From Romboutsia sedimentorum (GTDB taxonomy: Bacteria; Bacillota; Clostridia; Peptostreptococcales; Peptostreptococcaceae), in NCBI RefSeq assembly GCF_030131845.1, contig NZ_JASKYM010000013.1:1-62342 (forward strand): a DNA stretch of 62,342 bases. Direction: 5' to 3'. This document shows positions 1 through 9,178 of this stretch, piece after piece; positions within the stretch are counted from its first letter, which is position 1, and the number at the start of each line of letters is the position of its first letter. A program made the position numbers and the translations under genes. The notes under the pieces are model-generated. The model saw nothing but the letters and a program-made list of their open reading frames with translations, did no database searches and was not told the DNA's origin.

Positions 1-99
<99 letters not shown>

Positions 100-123
100 A
101 TCTTTTTTTGTATGAACTTATTT

Positions 124-160
124 AAGAACTTAGAATATTTTATTCTAGGTTCTTTTTTTA
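124..160 (+). terminator. Intrinsic terminator of the rRNA operon
   Basis: AAGAACTTAGAATA pairs with TATTCTAGGTTCTT (one G-T wobble) and is followed by a run of seven T. It lies just after the 5S gene and ends that operon. Confidence 0.9.
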
Positions 161-204
161 TTAAAAAAATCAAACTAAATCTTCAATAAAGATTAAATAT
201 AATA

Positions 205-255
205 AAAAAATAAACAATGAATCATATAAATTATATGCGTTATTGTTTATTTTTG
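205..255. repeat. Inverted repeat, possible two-way terminator
   Basis: AAAAATAAACAAT (206-218) is mirrored by ATTGTTTATTTTT (242-254), with a smaller AT palindrome in the loop. The A and T flanks would permit termination on either strand. The rest of the gap up to pyc is plain AT-rich sequence. Confidence 0.55.
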
Positions 256-371
256 AATGAATACCTATCAAAAAGCTCTTAACTTTAGTTAGGTGAAAAT
301 GAGTTATATAAGTGATAAGTTATTTAGTTTGATGAATTTGTCTTACTTATTAAGAAACTTCATCAAAATCA

Positions 372-400
372 TTTAAAATTAAAGCAAAATAGGCTATACT
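372..400 (+). promoter_or_regulatory. Candidate promoter of pyc
   Basis: TTTAAA, a 17-base spacer and TATACT give a moderate sigma-A type match about 40 bases before the pyc start. The -10 is good and the -35 is weak. Confidence 0.4.
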
Positions 401-438
401 CTTTAATAAGATAAGAATAAGGGGGTACGATTCATATT

Positions 439-3400
439 ATGCTTAAAAAAATTAATAAAATACTAGTCGCAAATCGTGGAGAAATAGCAATAAGAATATT
501 TAGGGCTTGCTCTGAATTGGGTATAAAAAGTGTAGGTATATATAGTAAAGAAGATAAGTATGGATTATTTAGGACAAAAGCAGATGAATCTTACTTAATT
601 GGGGAAGATAAAGGGCCAATAGATGCATATTTAGATATAGATAGTATAATTGATTTAGCTAAAAGGAAAAACGTAGATGCAATCCATCCTGGATATGGAT
701 TCTTGTCTGAGAATCCAGAATTCGTTCGTAAATGTGAGGAAAATGGAATTATATTTATAGGTCCATCTGCAGATATAATGAATATGATGGGAGACAAGAT
801 TAACTCTAAACAGATATCAAAAGAAGTTGGAGTTGCTACTATTCCTGGAATAGATAAATCTATAAAAACTGTAGAAGAAGCAAAAGAAGTTGCAAAAAAA
901 ATTGGATATCCAGTAATGCTTAAAGCCTCTAATGGTGGAGGCGGTAGAGGTATGAGAGTTGTATATGACGAATCTGATTTAAAAATAGAATATAAGACTG
1001 CTTGTAGTGAATCTAAAAAAGCATTTGGTGAAGATATTATTTTTATTGAAAAATATATATCTAATCCTAAACATATAGAGGTACAAATTTTAGGAGATAA
1101 ACATGGTAATATAGTGCACTTACATGAAAGAGACTGCTCAGTTCAAAGAAGGCACCAAAAAATAATCGAATATGCACCTGCTTTTTCTTTAGATGATGAA
1201 TTAAGAAAAAACATATGTGATGATGCTTTAAAAATTGCTAGACATGTAGGATATGTTAATGCGGGTACGTTAGAGTTTTTAGTAGATGAAAATGGAGAGC
1301 ATTATTTTATAGAGATGAACCCTAGAGTTCAAGTAGAACATACAGTAACTGAAATGATTACAGGTATAGACATAGTACAAAGTCAAATATTAATAGCACA
1401 AGGACATAAGTTAGATAGTGAAGAGATAAATATAAAATCTCAAGAAAGTATTGAAGTAAGAGGATATTCTATACAATGTAGAATAACAACTGAGGACCCT
1501 AAAAATAAATTTATGCCAGATACGGGTAAAATTCAAGTTTATAGAACTGGTTCAGGGTGTGGAATTAGATTAGATGGTGGTAATGGATTTACAGGTGCTA
1601 ATATAAATCCTCATTATGACAGTTTATTGGTAAAAACTATATCTTGGGATAGAACTTTTGCAGGGGCAATAAATAAAACTGTAAGATCGATAAAAGAATT
1701 TAGGGTTAGAGGTGTTAAGACAAATATAGGATTTTTAGTAAACGTATTAAATAATCCTATATTTAAAGATGGAAAATGTAGTACTAAATTTATAGATGAA
1801 AATCCAGATTTATTTGAAATAAGGGAAAGTAAAGATAGAGGAACAAAACTTCTTCAATTTATAGGTAATGCAGTTGTAAATGAAAATAAATGTAGTGAAA
1901 AACCATTATTTGATGAATTATATGTTCCAAAGTTAAGTAAAGAAATAATAACAACAGAAGGAAGTAGAGATTTATTTAATAGATTAGGAAAAGAAAAGTA
2001 TATAGAAAGTATTAAAAATGAAAGCAAATTACTTCTTACAGATACAACAATGAGAGATGCACATCAATCATTGCTTGCAACAAGACTTAGAACATATGAT
2101 TTATTAAAAGTAGCTCAACCAACTAATGATTATATGAAAGATTTATTTTCTCTTGAAATGTGGGGAGGAGCTACTTATGATGTTGCATATAGATTTTTAA
2201 ATGAGTCTCCATGGATTAGATTAGAAAAATTAAGAGAAGCAATACCAAATATAATGTTCCAAATGTTATTTAGAGCTTCTAATGGAGTTGGATATAAGAA
2301 TTATCCTGATAATGTAATAGAAGAATTTATAAAAGAATCTGCACAAAAAGGAATAGATGTGTTTAGAATATTTGATTCTTTAAACTGGGTTGAGAATATG
2401 AAACCATCTATATCAGCAGCACTTGATACAGGTAAAATAGTAGAATCGAGTATATGTTATACAGGTGATATATTAGATAAAACAAAAACTAAATATGATT
2501 TAGAATATTATGTAAGGATGGCTCAAGAACTAGAAAGTTTAGGATCTGATATTATATGTATAAAAGATATGGCTGGGTTACTTAAGCCATATGCTGCATA
2601 TACACTAATAAAAGAATTAAAGAAAAATGTAAGTACTCCTATACATTTACACACACACGATACAAGTGGAAATGGAATAGCAACTTGTTTGATGGCGTCA
2701 CAAGCAGGTGTTGATATTGTAGATGGAGCACTAGAGACAATGGCAGGGTTAACAAGTCAGCCATCATTAAATGCTATAATAGAAGCTCTTAAAAATACAG
2801 AAAGAGATACAAATATAAATTTATATGGATATGAAGAGATAGGAAGCTACTATAAGGATTTAAGAAAAGTATATTCTAAATTTGAAAGTGGATTATGCAA
2901 TCCTTCTGCTGAAATATATAAATATGAAATACCTGGTGGGCAATATACAAATTTAAAACCTCAAGCAGATAGCTTAGGTTTGGTTAATAAATTTGATAAA
3001 GTAAAAGAAATGTATAAAGAAGCCAATGATATTTTAGGTGATATCATAAAGGTTACGCCATCATCTAAAGTGGTAGGTGATTTAGCTATTTTCATGGTTA
3101 AAAATAACTTAACAAAGGATAATATATTAGATGAAGGTGAAAAATTATCTTTCCCTGATTCAGTACTTGATTATTGTAAGGGAATGATAGGTCAACCAGA
3201 AGGCGGTATACCAAAAGATATACAAACGATGGTGTTAAAAGGCGAAAAACCTATAGATGTAAGACCTGGAACTTTAATACCAAAAGAAGATTTTGAAAGT
3301 GTTAAGAAACATTTAGATGAAAAGTTTAACATGAATACTAATATAAGAAATATATTAAGTTATACTTTATATCCTAAAGTGTATGAAGATTATCTAAAGC

Positions 3401-3873
3401 ACTTACAATCATATAATGATATATCTAAACTTGAAAGCCATGTATACTTCTATGGATTAAATAAGGGTGAAGAATGTGAAGTTGAGATAGAAGAAGGTAA
3501 AGTGTTAACTATAAAATTAATAGATATAGGTGAAGTTAAAGAAAATGGAACTAGAACAATAGCATTTGAATTAAATGCTATGATAAGAGAAATAGAAATA
3601 AAAGATAATAATTACTCTGGTAACATAAAAGACATAGTAAGAGCTGATATGAATGATATTTTACAAATTGGAGCTAGTATACCAGGAAAAGTGGTTGAGA
3701 TTTTAGTAAAAGAAAATGAAGAAGTAAAACAAAATCAACCATTAATAGTAATTGAAGCTATGAAAATGGAAACTATAATAGTAGCTAAAACAAATGGTTT
3801 AATCAAAGAAATAAGTGTAGCTAAAAATGAATTAGTTGGAGACAAACAACTATTAATGACAATGAAAAAATAA
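439..3873 (+). CDS. pyc: Pyruvate carboxylase
   Basis: Converts pyruvate, bicarbonate and ATP to oxaloacetate with a biotin cofactor, refilling the C4 pool; cytosolic. The 1144-residue chain has the complete single-chain layout: biotin carboxylase from ANRGEIAIR near residue 11, with HPGYGFLSEN at 83-92 and the ATP-grasp GGGGRGMR at 166-173; a carboxyltransferase domain starting around residue 530 (DTTMRDAHQSLLATR); and a C-terminal biotinyl domain with EAMKMET, the acceptor being Lys1109. Length is normal for the family. The ATG has a GGGGG Shine-Dalgarno about 12 bases upstream, slightly far. It stands alone between an rRNA operon and its own terminator. Confidence 0.97.
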   Translation: MLKKINKILVANRGEIAIRIFRACSELGIKSVGIYSKEDKYGLFRTKADESYLIGEDKGPIDAYLDIDSIIDLAKRKNVDAIHPGYGFLSENPEFVRKCEENGIIFIGPSADIMNMMGDKINSKQISKEVGVATIPGIDKSIKTVEEAKEVAKKIGYPVMLKASNGGGGRGMRVVYDESDLKIEYKTACSESKKAFGEDIIFIEKYISNPKHIEVQILGDKHGNIVHLHERDCSVQRRHQKIIEYAPAFSLDDELRKNICDDALKIARHVGYVNAGTLEFLVDENGEHYFIEMNPRVQVEHTVTEMITGIDIVQSQILIAQGHKLDSEEINIKSQESIEVRGYSIQCRITTEDPKNKFMPDTGKIQVYRTGSGCGIRLDGGNGFTGANINPHYDSLLVKTISWDRTFAGAINKTVRSIKEFRVRGVKTNIGFLVNVLNNPIFKDGKCSTKFIDENPDLFEIRESKDRGTKLLQFIGNAVVNENKCSEKPLFDELYVPKLSKEIITTEGSRDLFNRLGKEKYIESIKNESKLLLTDTTMRDAHQSLLATRLRTYDLLKVAQPTNDYMKDLFSLEMWGGATYDVAYRFLNESPWIRLEKLREAIPNIMFQMLFRASNGVGYKNYPDNVIEEFIKESAQKGIDVFRIFDSLNWVENMKPSISAALDTGKIVESSICYTGDILDKTKTKYDLEYYVRMAQELESLGSDIICIKDMAGLLKPYAAYTLIKELKKNVSTPIHLHTHDTSGNGIATCLMASQAGVDIVDGALETMAGLTSQPSLNAIIEALKNTERDTNINLYGYEEIGSYYKDLRKVYSKFESGLCNPSAEIYKYEIPGGQYTNLKPQADSLGLVNKFDKVKEMYKEANDILGDIIKVTPSSKVVGDLAIFMVKNNLTKDNILDEGEKLSFPDSVLDYCKGMIGQPEGGIPKDIQTMVLKGEKPIDVRPGTLIPKEDFESVKKHLDEKFNMNTNIRNILSYTLYPKVYEDYLKHLQSYNDISKLESHVYFYGLNKGEECEVEIEEGKVLTIKLIDIGEVKENGTRTIAFELNAMIREIEIKDNNYSGNIKDIVRADMNDILQIGASIPGKVVEILVKENEEVKQNQPLIVIEAMKMETIIVAKTNGLIKEISVAKNELVGDKQLLMTMKK

Positions 3874-3885
3874 TATAAATTAACC

Positions 3886-3926
3886 AAAAACCTCTATATG
3901 TTTAAATAAACATAATAGAGGTTTTT
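3886..3926 (+). terminator. Intrinsic terminator after pyc
   Basis: AAAAACCTCTA and TAGAGGTTTTT form the base, extended through TATGTTTA/TAAACATA, followed by T residues. A-rich on the 5' side, so it could act on both strands. Confidence 0.9.
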
Positions 3927-4435
3927 GTATTTTAAGTATAAAATGTTTTTCAAGGAACAATATTAAACTATAAAAAATATTTATATATAAAAATAATATA
4001 GCATCTAATGAATAAATGGAATTATATATGAGTTCATGAATATATATTTATAAATATATATATTTTATATCACCTAAGTAATTATATTTATTTGGTAGCT
4101 TAGATAAATGTAATTTAATAGACGTTTTTAATAAAATATTTATATATTATATGATTTGTGTATTTGTAAAACTATTGTAGGAGATAATTCTATAGAAAGA
4201 GGAAAAGTATTATTATATGTAGAAGTACTTATTTGAAAGGCTTCATATTAAATATATATCAATAATTACTTGAAGTGGTTATTTCTTAGGAAATAACTAT
4301 TAAATATAACACTTTAGGACCTGTAGTACAAAAGAAAAGTTGCAGACTTATCAAGAGAAAGTTATGAATAAAAGTAACTAAGAAATAGAATGTAATATAT
4401 GAATTTTGTATAAATATTAAAAGGTAGGTGCTTAT
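3927..4435. other. AT-rich intergenic region before the EF-G-like gene
   Basis: No ORF with a ribosome binding site is visible. It holds a 22-base AT-only perfect palindrome (4040-4061) and a 12-bp hairpin, AGTGGTTATTTC / GAAATAACTATT (4274-4301), whose T-poor 3' side argues against a terminator. No convincing -35/-10 pair was found, though a promoter for the next gene must lie here or upstream. Confidence 0.5.
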
Positions 4436-6367
4436 ATGAAGGTTTATGATAACGATATGCTAAGAAACATAGCAATACTAGGCCATAGTGGTTGTGGTAA
4501 AACAAATTTAATTGAAGCTATAGCGTATACATCAAATTTAACCAATAAAATACCTAAAATAATGGATAAAGTAAATATGACATATAGTATGGGATTAGTG
4601 CCAGTTGAGTATAATGATTATAAGTATAATTTATTAGATACTCCAGGATATTTTGATTTTAGTGGTGAAGTTATATCATCTCTTAGTGCAAGTGATGCAG
4701 CTATAATAGTAATAGACGCAACAACCGACATTCAAGTTGGAACAGAAAAATCTTTAGAATTGACTCATAATATTCCTAAAATAATGTTTATAAATAAAAT
4801 AGATAACGAAAAAGCTAGATATAAAGACACTTTATCTATGCTAAGAGAAAAATATGGAAATAAAGTGGTTCCTATGATTATACCTATATACAAAGACAAA
4901 GAATTCATCAAATTACATAATGTATTTGAGAATATGGATGGATTAGAGGGTGAATTTAAAGATGAAGCGGTGAGTGTAAAAGAAGCTTTAATGGAACTTA
5001 TAGCTGAAACTGATGATGAAATATTAGATAAATATTTTAATGGAGAAGAATTAAGTTCAAAAGATATCCAAAAAGGTATAACGATAGGTATGCAAAGAGG
5101 GGACATAATACCTGTAATATGTGGATCAACAATAAATAATATAGGAACAGGAGAAATATTAGAAACTGTATCTAAATATTTAGAACCAAAATATAATGAT
5201 TATCAAAGTAAATTTAAAGGTCAAATATTTAAAACGATAGTTGACCCCTTTATAGGCAAAATGTCTTATTTGAAAGTTATTAAAGGTGAAATAAATAAAG
5301 ACATAGAAATATTTAATATAAATAAAGCAGTGAAAGATAAAATATACAATTTGTACACTATAAAAAATAAAGAACTTATAGAAGTAGATAAGGCTAAGTG
5401 TGGAGATATAGTTGTAATAACTAAAGTTAATTCATTGCAAACTGGAGACACAGTATCTTTAGATAAAGATGAAGAAGCTTTAATAGATTTAGGGTTACCT
5501 AAGCCTCAAATATATTATGCAGTACTTCCTAAAAATAAAGGTGATGAAGAAAAAGTAGGAGCAGCTTTAAATAAAATCACCGAAGAAGATCCAACTGTTA
5601 AATGGTATAGAAATTCTGAGACTAAGCAAGCACTTATAGGTGGGCAAGGCGAATTACACATAAACACCGTGAAAATTAAAATGAAAGAAAAGTTTGGTGT
5701 AGATGTAGAATTAGAGGATTTAAAAGTTGCTTATAGAGAAACAATAAAAGGAGTTGCAGATGTTCAAGGTAGACATAAGAAACAATCTGGAGGTCATGGA
5801 CAATTTGGAGATGTTAAAATAAAATTTGAAAGAAGCAAAAATGATTTTGAATTTGCAGAAGCAATTTTTGGAGGATCTGTACCTAAGCAATATATACCTG
5901 CTGTAGAAAAAGGATTGAGAGATTCTATGACAAAGGGAGTGTTAGCAGGATTCCCTGTTACAAATATAAAAGCAACGCTTTATGATGGGTCATATCATGA
6001 TGTAGATTCTTCAGAGATGGCCTTTAAAATGGCTGCAAATGCTGCATTTAAAAAAGGGATGGAAGAAGGACAGTCAATATTATTAGAGCCAATTATGAAA
6101 TTAAAAATAATAATTCCAGAAGAATATATGGGAGATATTATGGGCGACATTAATAAAAGAAGAGGTAAAATACTTGGAATGGAATTTGATGATTATGGAA
6201 AACAAGTAATTTATGCTCAAGCACCTCAAGCTGAAACTTTTAAATATGCTATAGATTTAAGAGCTATGACCCAAGGCAGAGGGTGCTTTGAGATGGAACT
6301 AGAAAAGTATGAAGAAGTTCCAAATCAAATAGCCCAAAAGATAATAGATTGCACAAACAATAAGTAG
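4436..6367 (+). CDS. EF-G-like translation factor GTPase (EF-G2 type)
   Basis: A 643-residue paralog of elongation factor G, distinct from fusA at 37086. G1 is GHSGCGKT (16-23), G3 DTPG (68-71), G4 NKID (120-123). The switch I ERGITI signature of true EF-G is absent, but Thr49 falls at the same spacing from DTPG as the switch I threonine of fusA. Domain IV keeps KQSGGHGQFG and the C-terminal part keeps EEYMGDIMGDINKRRG. The GHSGxGKT and LLDTPGYxDF pattern is that of the EF-G-like family found in Thermotoga and mycobacteria (from memory); its role is poorly defined. Less likely a TetM-type ribosomal protection protein. SD AGGTAGGTG precedes the ATG. Confidence 0.88.
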   Translation: MKVYDNDMLRNIAILGHSGCGKTNLIEAIAYTSNLTNKIPKIMDKVNMTYSMGLVPVEYNDYKYNLLDTPGYFDFSGEVISSLSASDAAIIVIDATTDIQVGTEKSLELTHNIPKIMFINKIDNEKARYKDTLSMLREKYGNKVVPMIIPIYKDKEFIKLHNVFENMDGLEGEFKDEAVSVKEALMELIAETDDEILDKYFNGEELSSKDIQKGITIGMQRGDIIPVICGSTINNIGTGEILETVSKYLEPKYNDYQSKFKGQIFKTIVDPFIGKMSYLKVIKGEINKDIEIFNINKAVKDKIYNLYTIKNKELIEVDKAKCGDIVVITKVNSLQTGDTVSLDKDEEALIDLGLPKPQIYYAVLPKNKGDEEKVGAALNKITEEDPTVKWYRNSETKQALIGGQGELHINTVKIKMKEKFGVDVELEDLKVAYRETIKGVADVQGRHKKQSGGHGQFGDVKIKFERSKNDFEFAEAIFGGSVPKQYIPAVEKGLRDSMTKGVLAGFPVTNIKATLYDGSYHDVDSSEMAFKMAANAAFKKGMEEGQSILLEPIMKLKIIIPEEYMGDIMGDINKRRGKILGMEFDDYGKQVIYAQAPQAETFKYAIDLRAMTQGRGCFEMELEKYEEVPNQIAQKIIDCTNNK

Positions 6368-6382
6368 TAAGTAGATAGTAAT

Positions 6383-6410
6383 GGCTCCTGATATTTAAAT
6401 CTGGAGCCTT
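6383..6410 (+). terminator. Hairpin after the EF-G-like gene, probable terminator
   Basis: GGCTCC and GGAGCC form a 6-bp GC-rich stem with a 14-base loop followed by TTATTA. The T-run is interrupted, so efficiency may be low. A further short inverted repeat, AAAGTTA / TAACTTT, lies at 6458-6483. Confidence 0.55.
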
Positions 6411-6583
6411 ATTAAATTTCAAAATAACCTTATTAAAATTTAAAATAATGGTAATAGAAAGTTAAACTTCAAAGTGTAACTTTAATATAAAAAATGCATA
6501 TATATTATATATTAACCAAACATTTTATAACGTTCATAAATATGACAGATAAGTAGTTAAACATATAGAGAGGAGGAGATTGT

Positions 6584-9037
6584 GTGTATTTTAATAGATT
6601 TACTCAAAAGGCTAAAAAGGCAATAGATTTAAGTTTAGAGTCTGCACAAAAACTAGGTCATAAGATTGTTGGAAGTGAACATATATTATTAGGCCTTTTA
6701 AAAGAAAAAGAAGGTATAGCATCAAAAGTTTTAACTAATCTAGGATTAACAGAAGATGTATTAGAAGAAAAAATAATAGAAATAAAAGGAAAAGCAGATT
6801 TACCTGTAGCGGATATAACACTAAGCCCTAGATGTAAGCAAATATTAGAACTTTCAGGTATGTTTGCAAATAAATTAAAAAATAATTATATAGGAACAGA
6901 ACATATATTACTTGCAATAGTTCAAGAAGGTGAAGGAATAGGTATTAAAATATTACAGGCACAAGGGATAGATGAAAAAGATATAGTTCAATTGATAATA
7001 GATATGATGGGACTAGATGAATATTCTGTTCAGCAGGAACAGGAAATTACTCGTTCAAATAAAGTACAAGAAGCTTCAACAAAATTATTAGATAAATACG
7101 GAAGAAATCTTACTCAGTATGCATCTCAAAATAAAATAGATCCAGTTATAGGAAGAGAAAAAGAAATTGAAAGAATAGTACAGATATTGAGTAGAAGAAC
7201 AAAAAATAATCCGGTTTTAATTGGAGATCCAGGTGTTGGAAAAACATCTGTAGCAGAGGGATTAGCTATTGATATAGCAATGGGAAATGTACCAGAAAAT
7301 CTTAGAAATAAAATTTTATATACATTAGATATGGGATCAATGCTTGCAGGAGCTAAATATAGAGGTGAGTTTGAAGAGAGAATAAAACAAGTTATAGATG
7401 AAGTTATAAAAAATGGTAATATAATTTTATTTATTGATGAACTACACACGATAATAGGGGCTGGGGCAACAGGAGAAAGTACAATAGATGCTTCTAATAT
7501 ACTTAAACCGGTATTAGCTAGAGGTGAGATACAAGTAGTAGGAGCAACCACTATAGATGAGTACAGAAAACATATAGAAAAAGACGCTGCGCTAGAAAGA
7601 AGATTTCAGCCTGTTATGATAAATGAGCCTACTAAGGAAGATACAATAAAAATATTAGAAGGTCTTAGACCTAAATATGAAGAGCATCATAGAGTTAAGA
7701 TAAGCGATGAAGCTATTCATTCAGCAGTTGAGTTGTCTACAAGATATATTAATGATAGATATCTACCAGACAAAGCCATAGATTTAATTGATGAAGCTGC
7801 ATCAAAAATTAGGTTAAGAAAAAGCACTCCTCCCGCTGAAATAAAAGGACTAGAAGAAGAAATTCAAATAATAATTAAAGAAAAAGAAGAAGCAGTTAAA
7901 TACCAAGATTTTGAGAAAGTAGCAAAAATAAAAGACGAACAAGAGGTTCTTAAAAATCAATTAGAGGAAGTTAAACATCAATGGAATAAGATGTCTAAAT
8001 ACACAGATACGGTAGAGGCAGATACGATAGCAGAAGTAGTAGAGTTGTGGACAGGAATACCTGTAAACAAAATAGTAGAAGAAGAGTCTGATAGATTATT
8101 AAGGTTAGAAGAAATACTGCATGACAGAGTTGTTGGTCAAGAACAAGCTGTAAAAGCTATTTCTAACGCTATAAGAAGGTCAAGGGCAGGACTTAAGGAC
8201 CCTAACAGACCAATAGGTTCATTTTTATTCCTAGGGCCAACAGGGGTTGGCAAAACAGAATTGTCTAAAGTATTAGCAGAAGTTCAATTTGGAGACCAAA
8301 ATCAAGTTATAAGAATTGATATGTCAGAGTATATGGAAAAGCATGCTGTATCAAAACTTATAGGTTCTCCTCCTGGATATATAGGCTATGATGAAGGTGG
8401 GCAATTGACTGAAAAAGTTAGACGAAATCAATACTCTGTTGTTTTATTTGATGAAATAGAAAAGGCACATCCTGATGTTTTTAATATTTTATTACAGATA
8501 TTAGATGATGGAAGACTTACAGATTCAAAAGGAAGAACGGTAGATTTTAAGAATACTATAATTATAATGACTTCAAATGTTGGTGCAACTAAAATAGGAA
8601 AAGAAAAATCACTGGGATTTGCTTCTATAAAAGATAAAGATGAAGAAGCTAAAACAAGTTATGAAAAAATGAAAGAAAATATAATGGGAGAATTGAAAAA
8701 AGGGTTTAGACCAGAATTTTTAAATAGAATAGACGATATAATAGTATTCCACTCATTGTTAGAATCACATATAAGTAAAATAGTAAAATTAATGACTAAA
8801 GATGTAATTAAAAGACTAAAAGATATGGATATAGATTTAGAGATAAGCGAAGATGCAGTAAAATTAATAGCAAAAGAAGGTCTTGATTTAGAATATGGAG
8901 CAAGACCATTAAAAAGAGCAATACAAAAAGAACTAGAAGATCAGTTATCTGAAGCTATATTGAGAGGTACTGTAAAAAAAGGAAGTATTGTTATAGCAGA
9001 AGTTAAAGACAATAATATAGTATTTATAAGTAAGTAG
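6584..9037 (+). CDS. clpC: ATP-dependent Clp protease ATPase subunit ClpC
   Basis: HSP100 unfoldase that feeds substrates to the ClpP peptidase. The 817 residues show the two N-terminal Clp repeats (about 1-150), AAA module 1 with Walker A GDPGVGKT near 215 and Walker B FIDELH, a coiled-coil UVR/M region around 420-460, and AAA module 2 with GPTGVGKTE near 552 and FDEIEKAHPDV, then a ClpB-D2 tail. Start is GTG (VYFNRFTQKAKKAI) with SD GAGGAGGAG about 8 bases upstream. In C. difficile and Bacillus this gene closes a ctsR-mcsA-mcsB-clpC operon; here none of those three precedes it, and I see no CtsR-type heptad operator in the 217-base gap. Confidence 0.97.
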   Translation: MYFNRFTQKAKKAIDLSLESAQKLGHKIVGSEHILLGLLKEKEGIASKVLTNLGLTEDVLEEKIIEIKGKADLPVADITLSPRCKQILELSGMFANKLKNNYIGTEHILLAIVQEGEGIGIKILQAQGIDEKDIVQLIIDMMGLDEYSVQQEQEITRSNKVQEASTKLLDKYGRNLTQYASQNKIDPVIGREKEIERIVQILSRRTKNNPVLIGDPGVGKTSVAEGLAIDIAMGNVPENLRNKILYTLDMGSMLAGAKYRGEFEERIKQVIDEVIKNGNIILFIDELHTIIGAGATGESTIDASNILKPVLARGEIQVVGATTIDEYRKHIEKDAALERRFQPVMINEPTKEDTIKILEGLRPKYEEHHRVKISDEAIHSAVELSTRYINDRYLPDKAIDLIDEAASKIRLRKSTPPAEIKGLEEEIQIIIKEKEEAVKYQDFEKVAKIKDEQEVLKNQLEEVKHQWNKMSKYTDTVEADTIAEVVELWTGIPVNKIVEEESDRLLRLEEILHDRVVGQEQAVKAISNAIRRSRAGLKDPNRPIGSFLFLGPTGVGKTELSKVLAEVQFGDQNQVIRIDMSEYMEKHAVSKLIGSPPGYIGYDEGGQLTEKVRRNQYSVVLFDEIEKAHPDVFNILLQILDDGRLTDSKGRTVDFKNTIIIMTSNVGATKIGKEKSLGFASIKDKDEEAKTSYEKMKENIMGELKKGFRPEFLNRIDDIIVFHSLLESHISKIVKLMTKDVIKRLKDMDIDLEISEDAVKLIAKEGLDLEYGARPLKRAIQKELEDQLSEAILRGTVKKGSIVIAEVKDNNIVFISK

Positions 9038-9048
9038 TAGTAATATAT

Positions 9049-9080
9049 AAAGGGGGGGAGAATTACCCTCTTTTATTTTA
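9049..9080 (+). terminator. Probable terminator after clpC
   Basis: AAAGGGGG pairs with CCCTCTTT (one G-T wobble) followed by TATTTTA. A possible promoter for radA follows: TTTACA (9105-9110) and TGTTAAAAT (9127-9135), with a long 19-base spacer. Confidence 0.6.
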
Positions 9081-9178
9081 CTTATAGTAAATCTGACTAT
9101 TAACTTTACATAATATACCACACATATGTTAAAATTATATAGAACTATAGAATTGTAGAAATTAAGGATGAGTTAAAA

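Noticed and set aside
3927-4435. Degraded gene between pyc and the EF-G-like gene
   Set aside because: No frame of useful length or recognisable motif; composition is that of plain AT-rich spacer.
7126-7551. 141-codon open frame on the - strand inside clpC
   Set aside because: Lies opposite the AAA module; no SD and no family resemblance.
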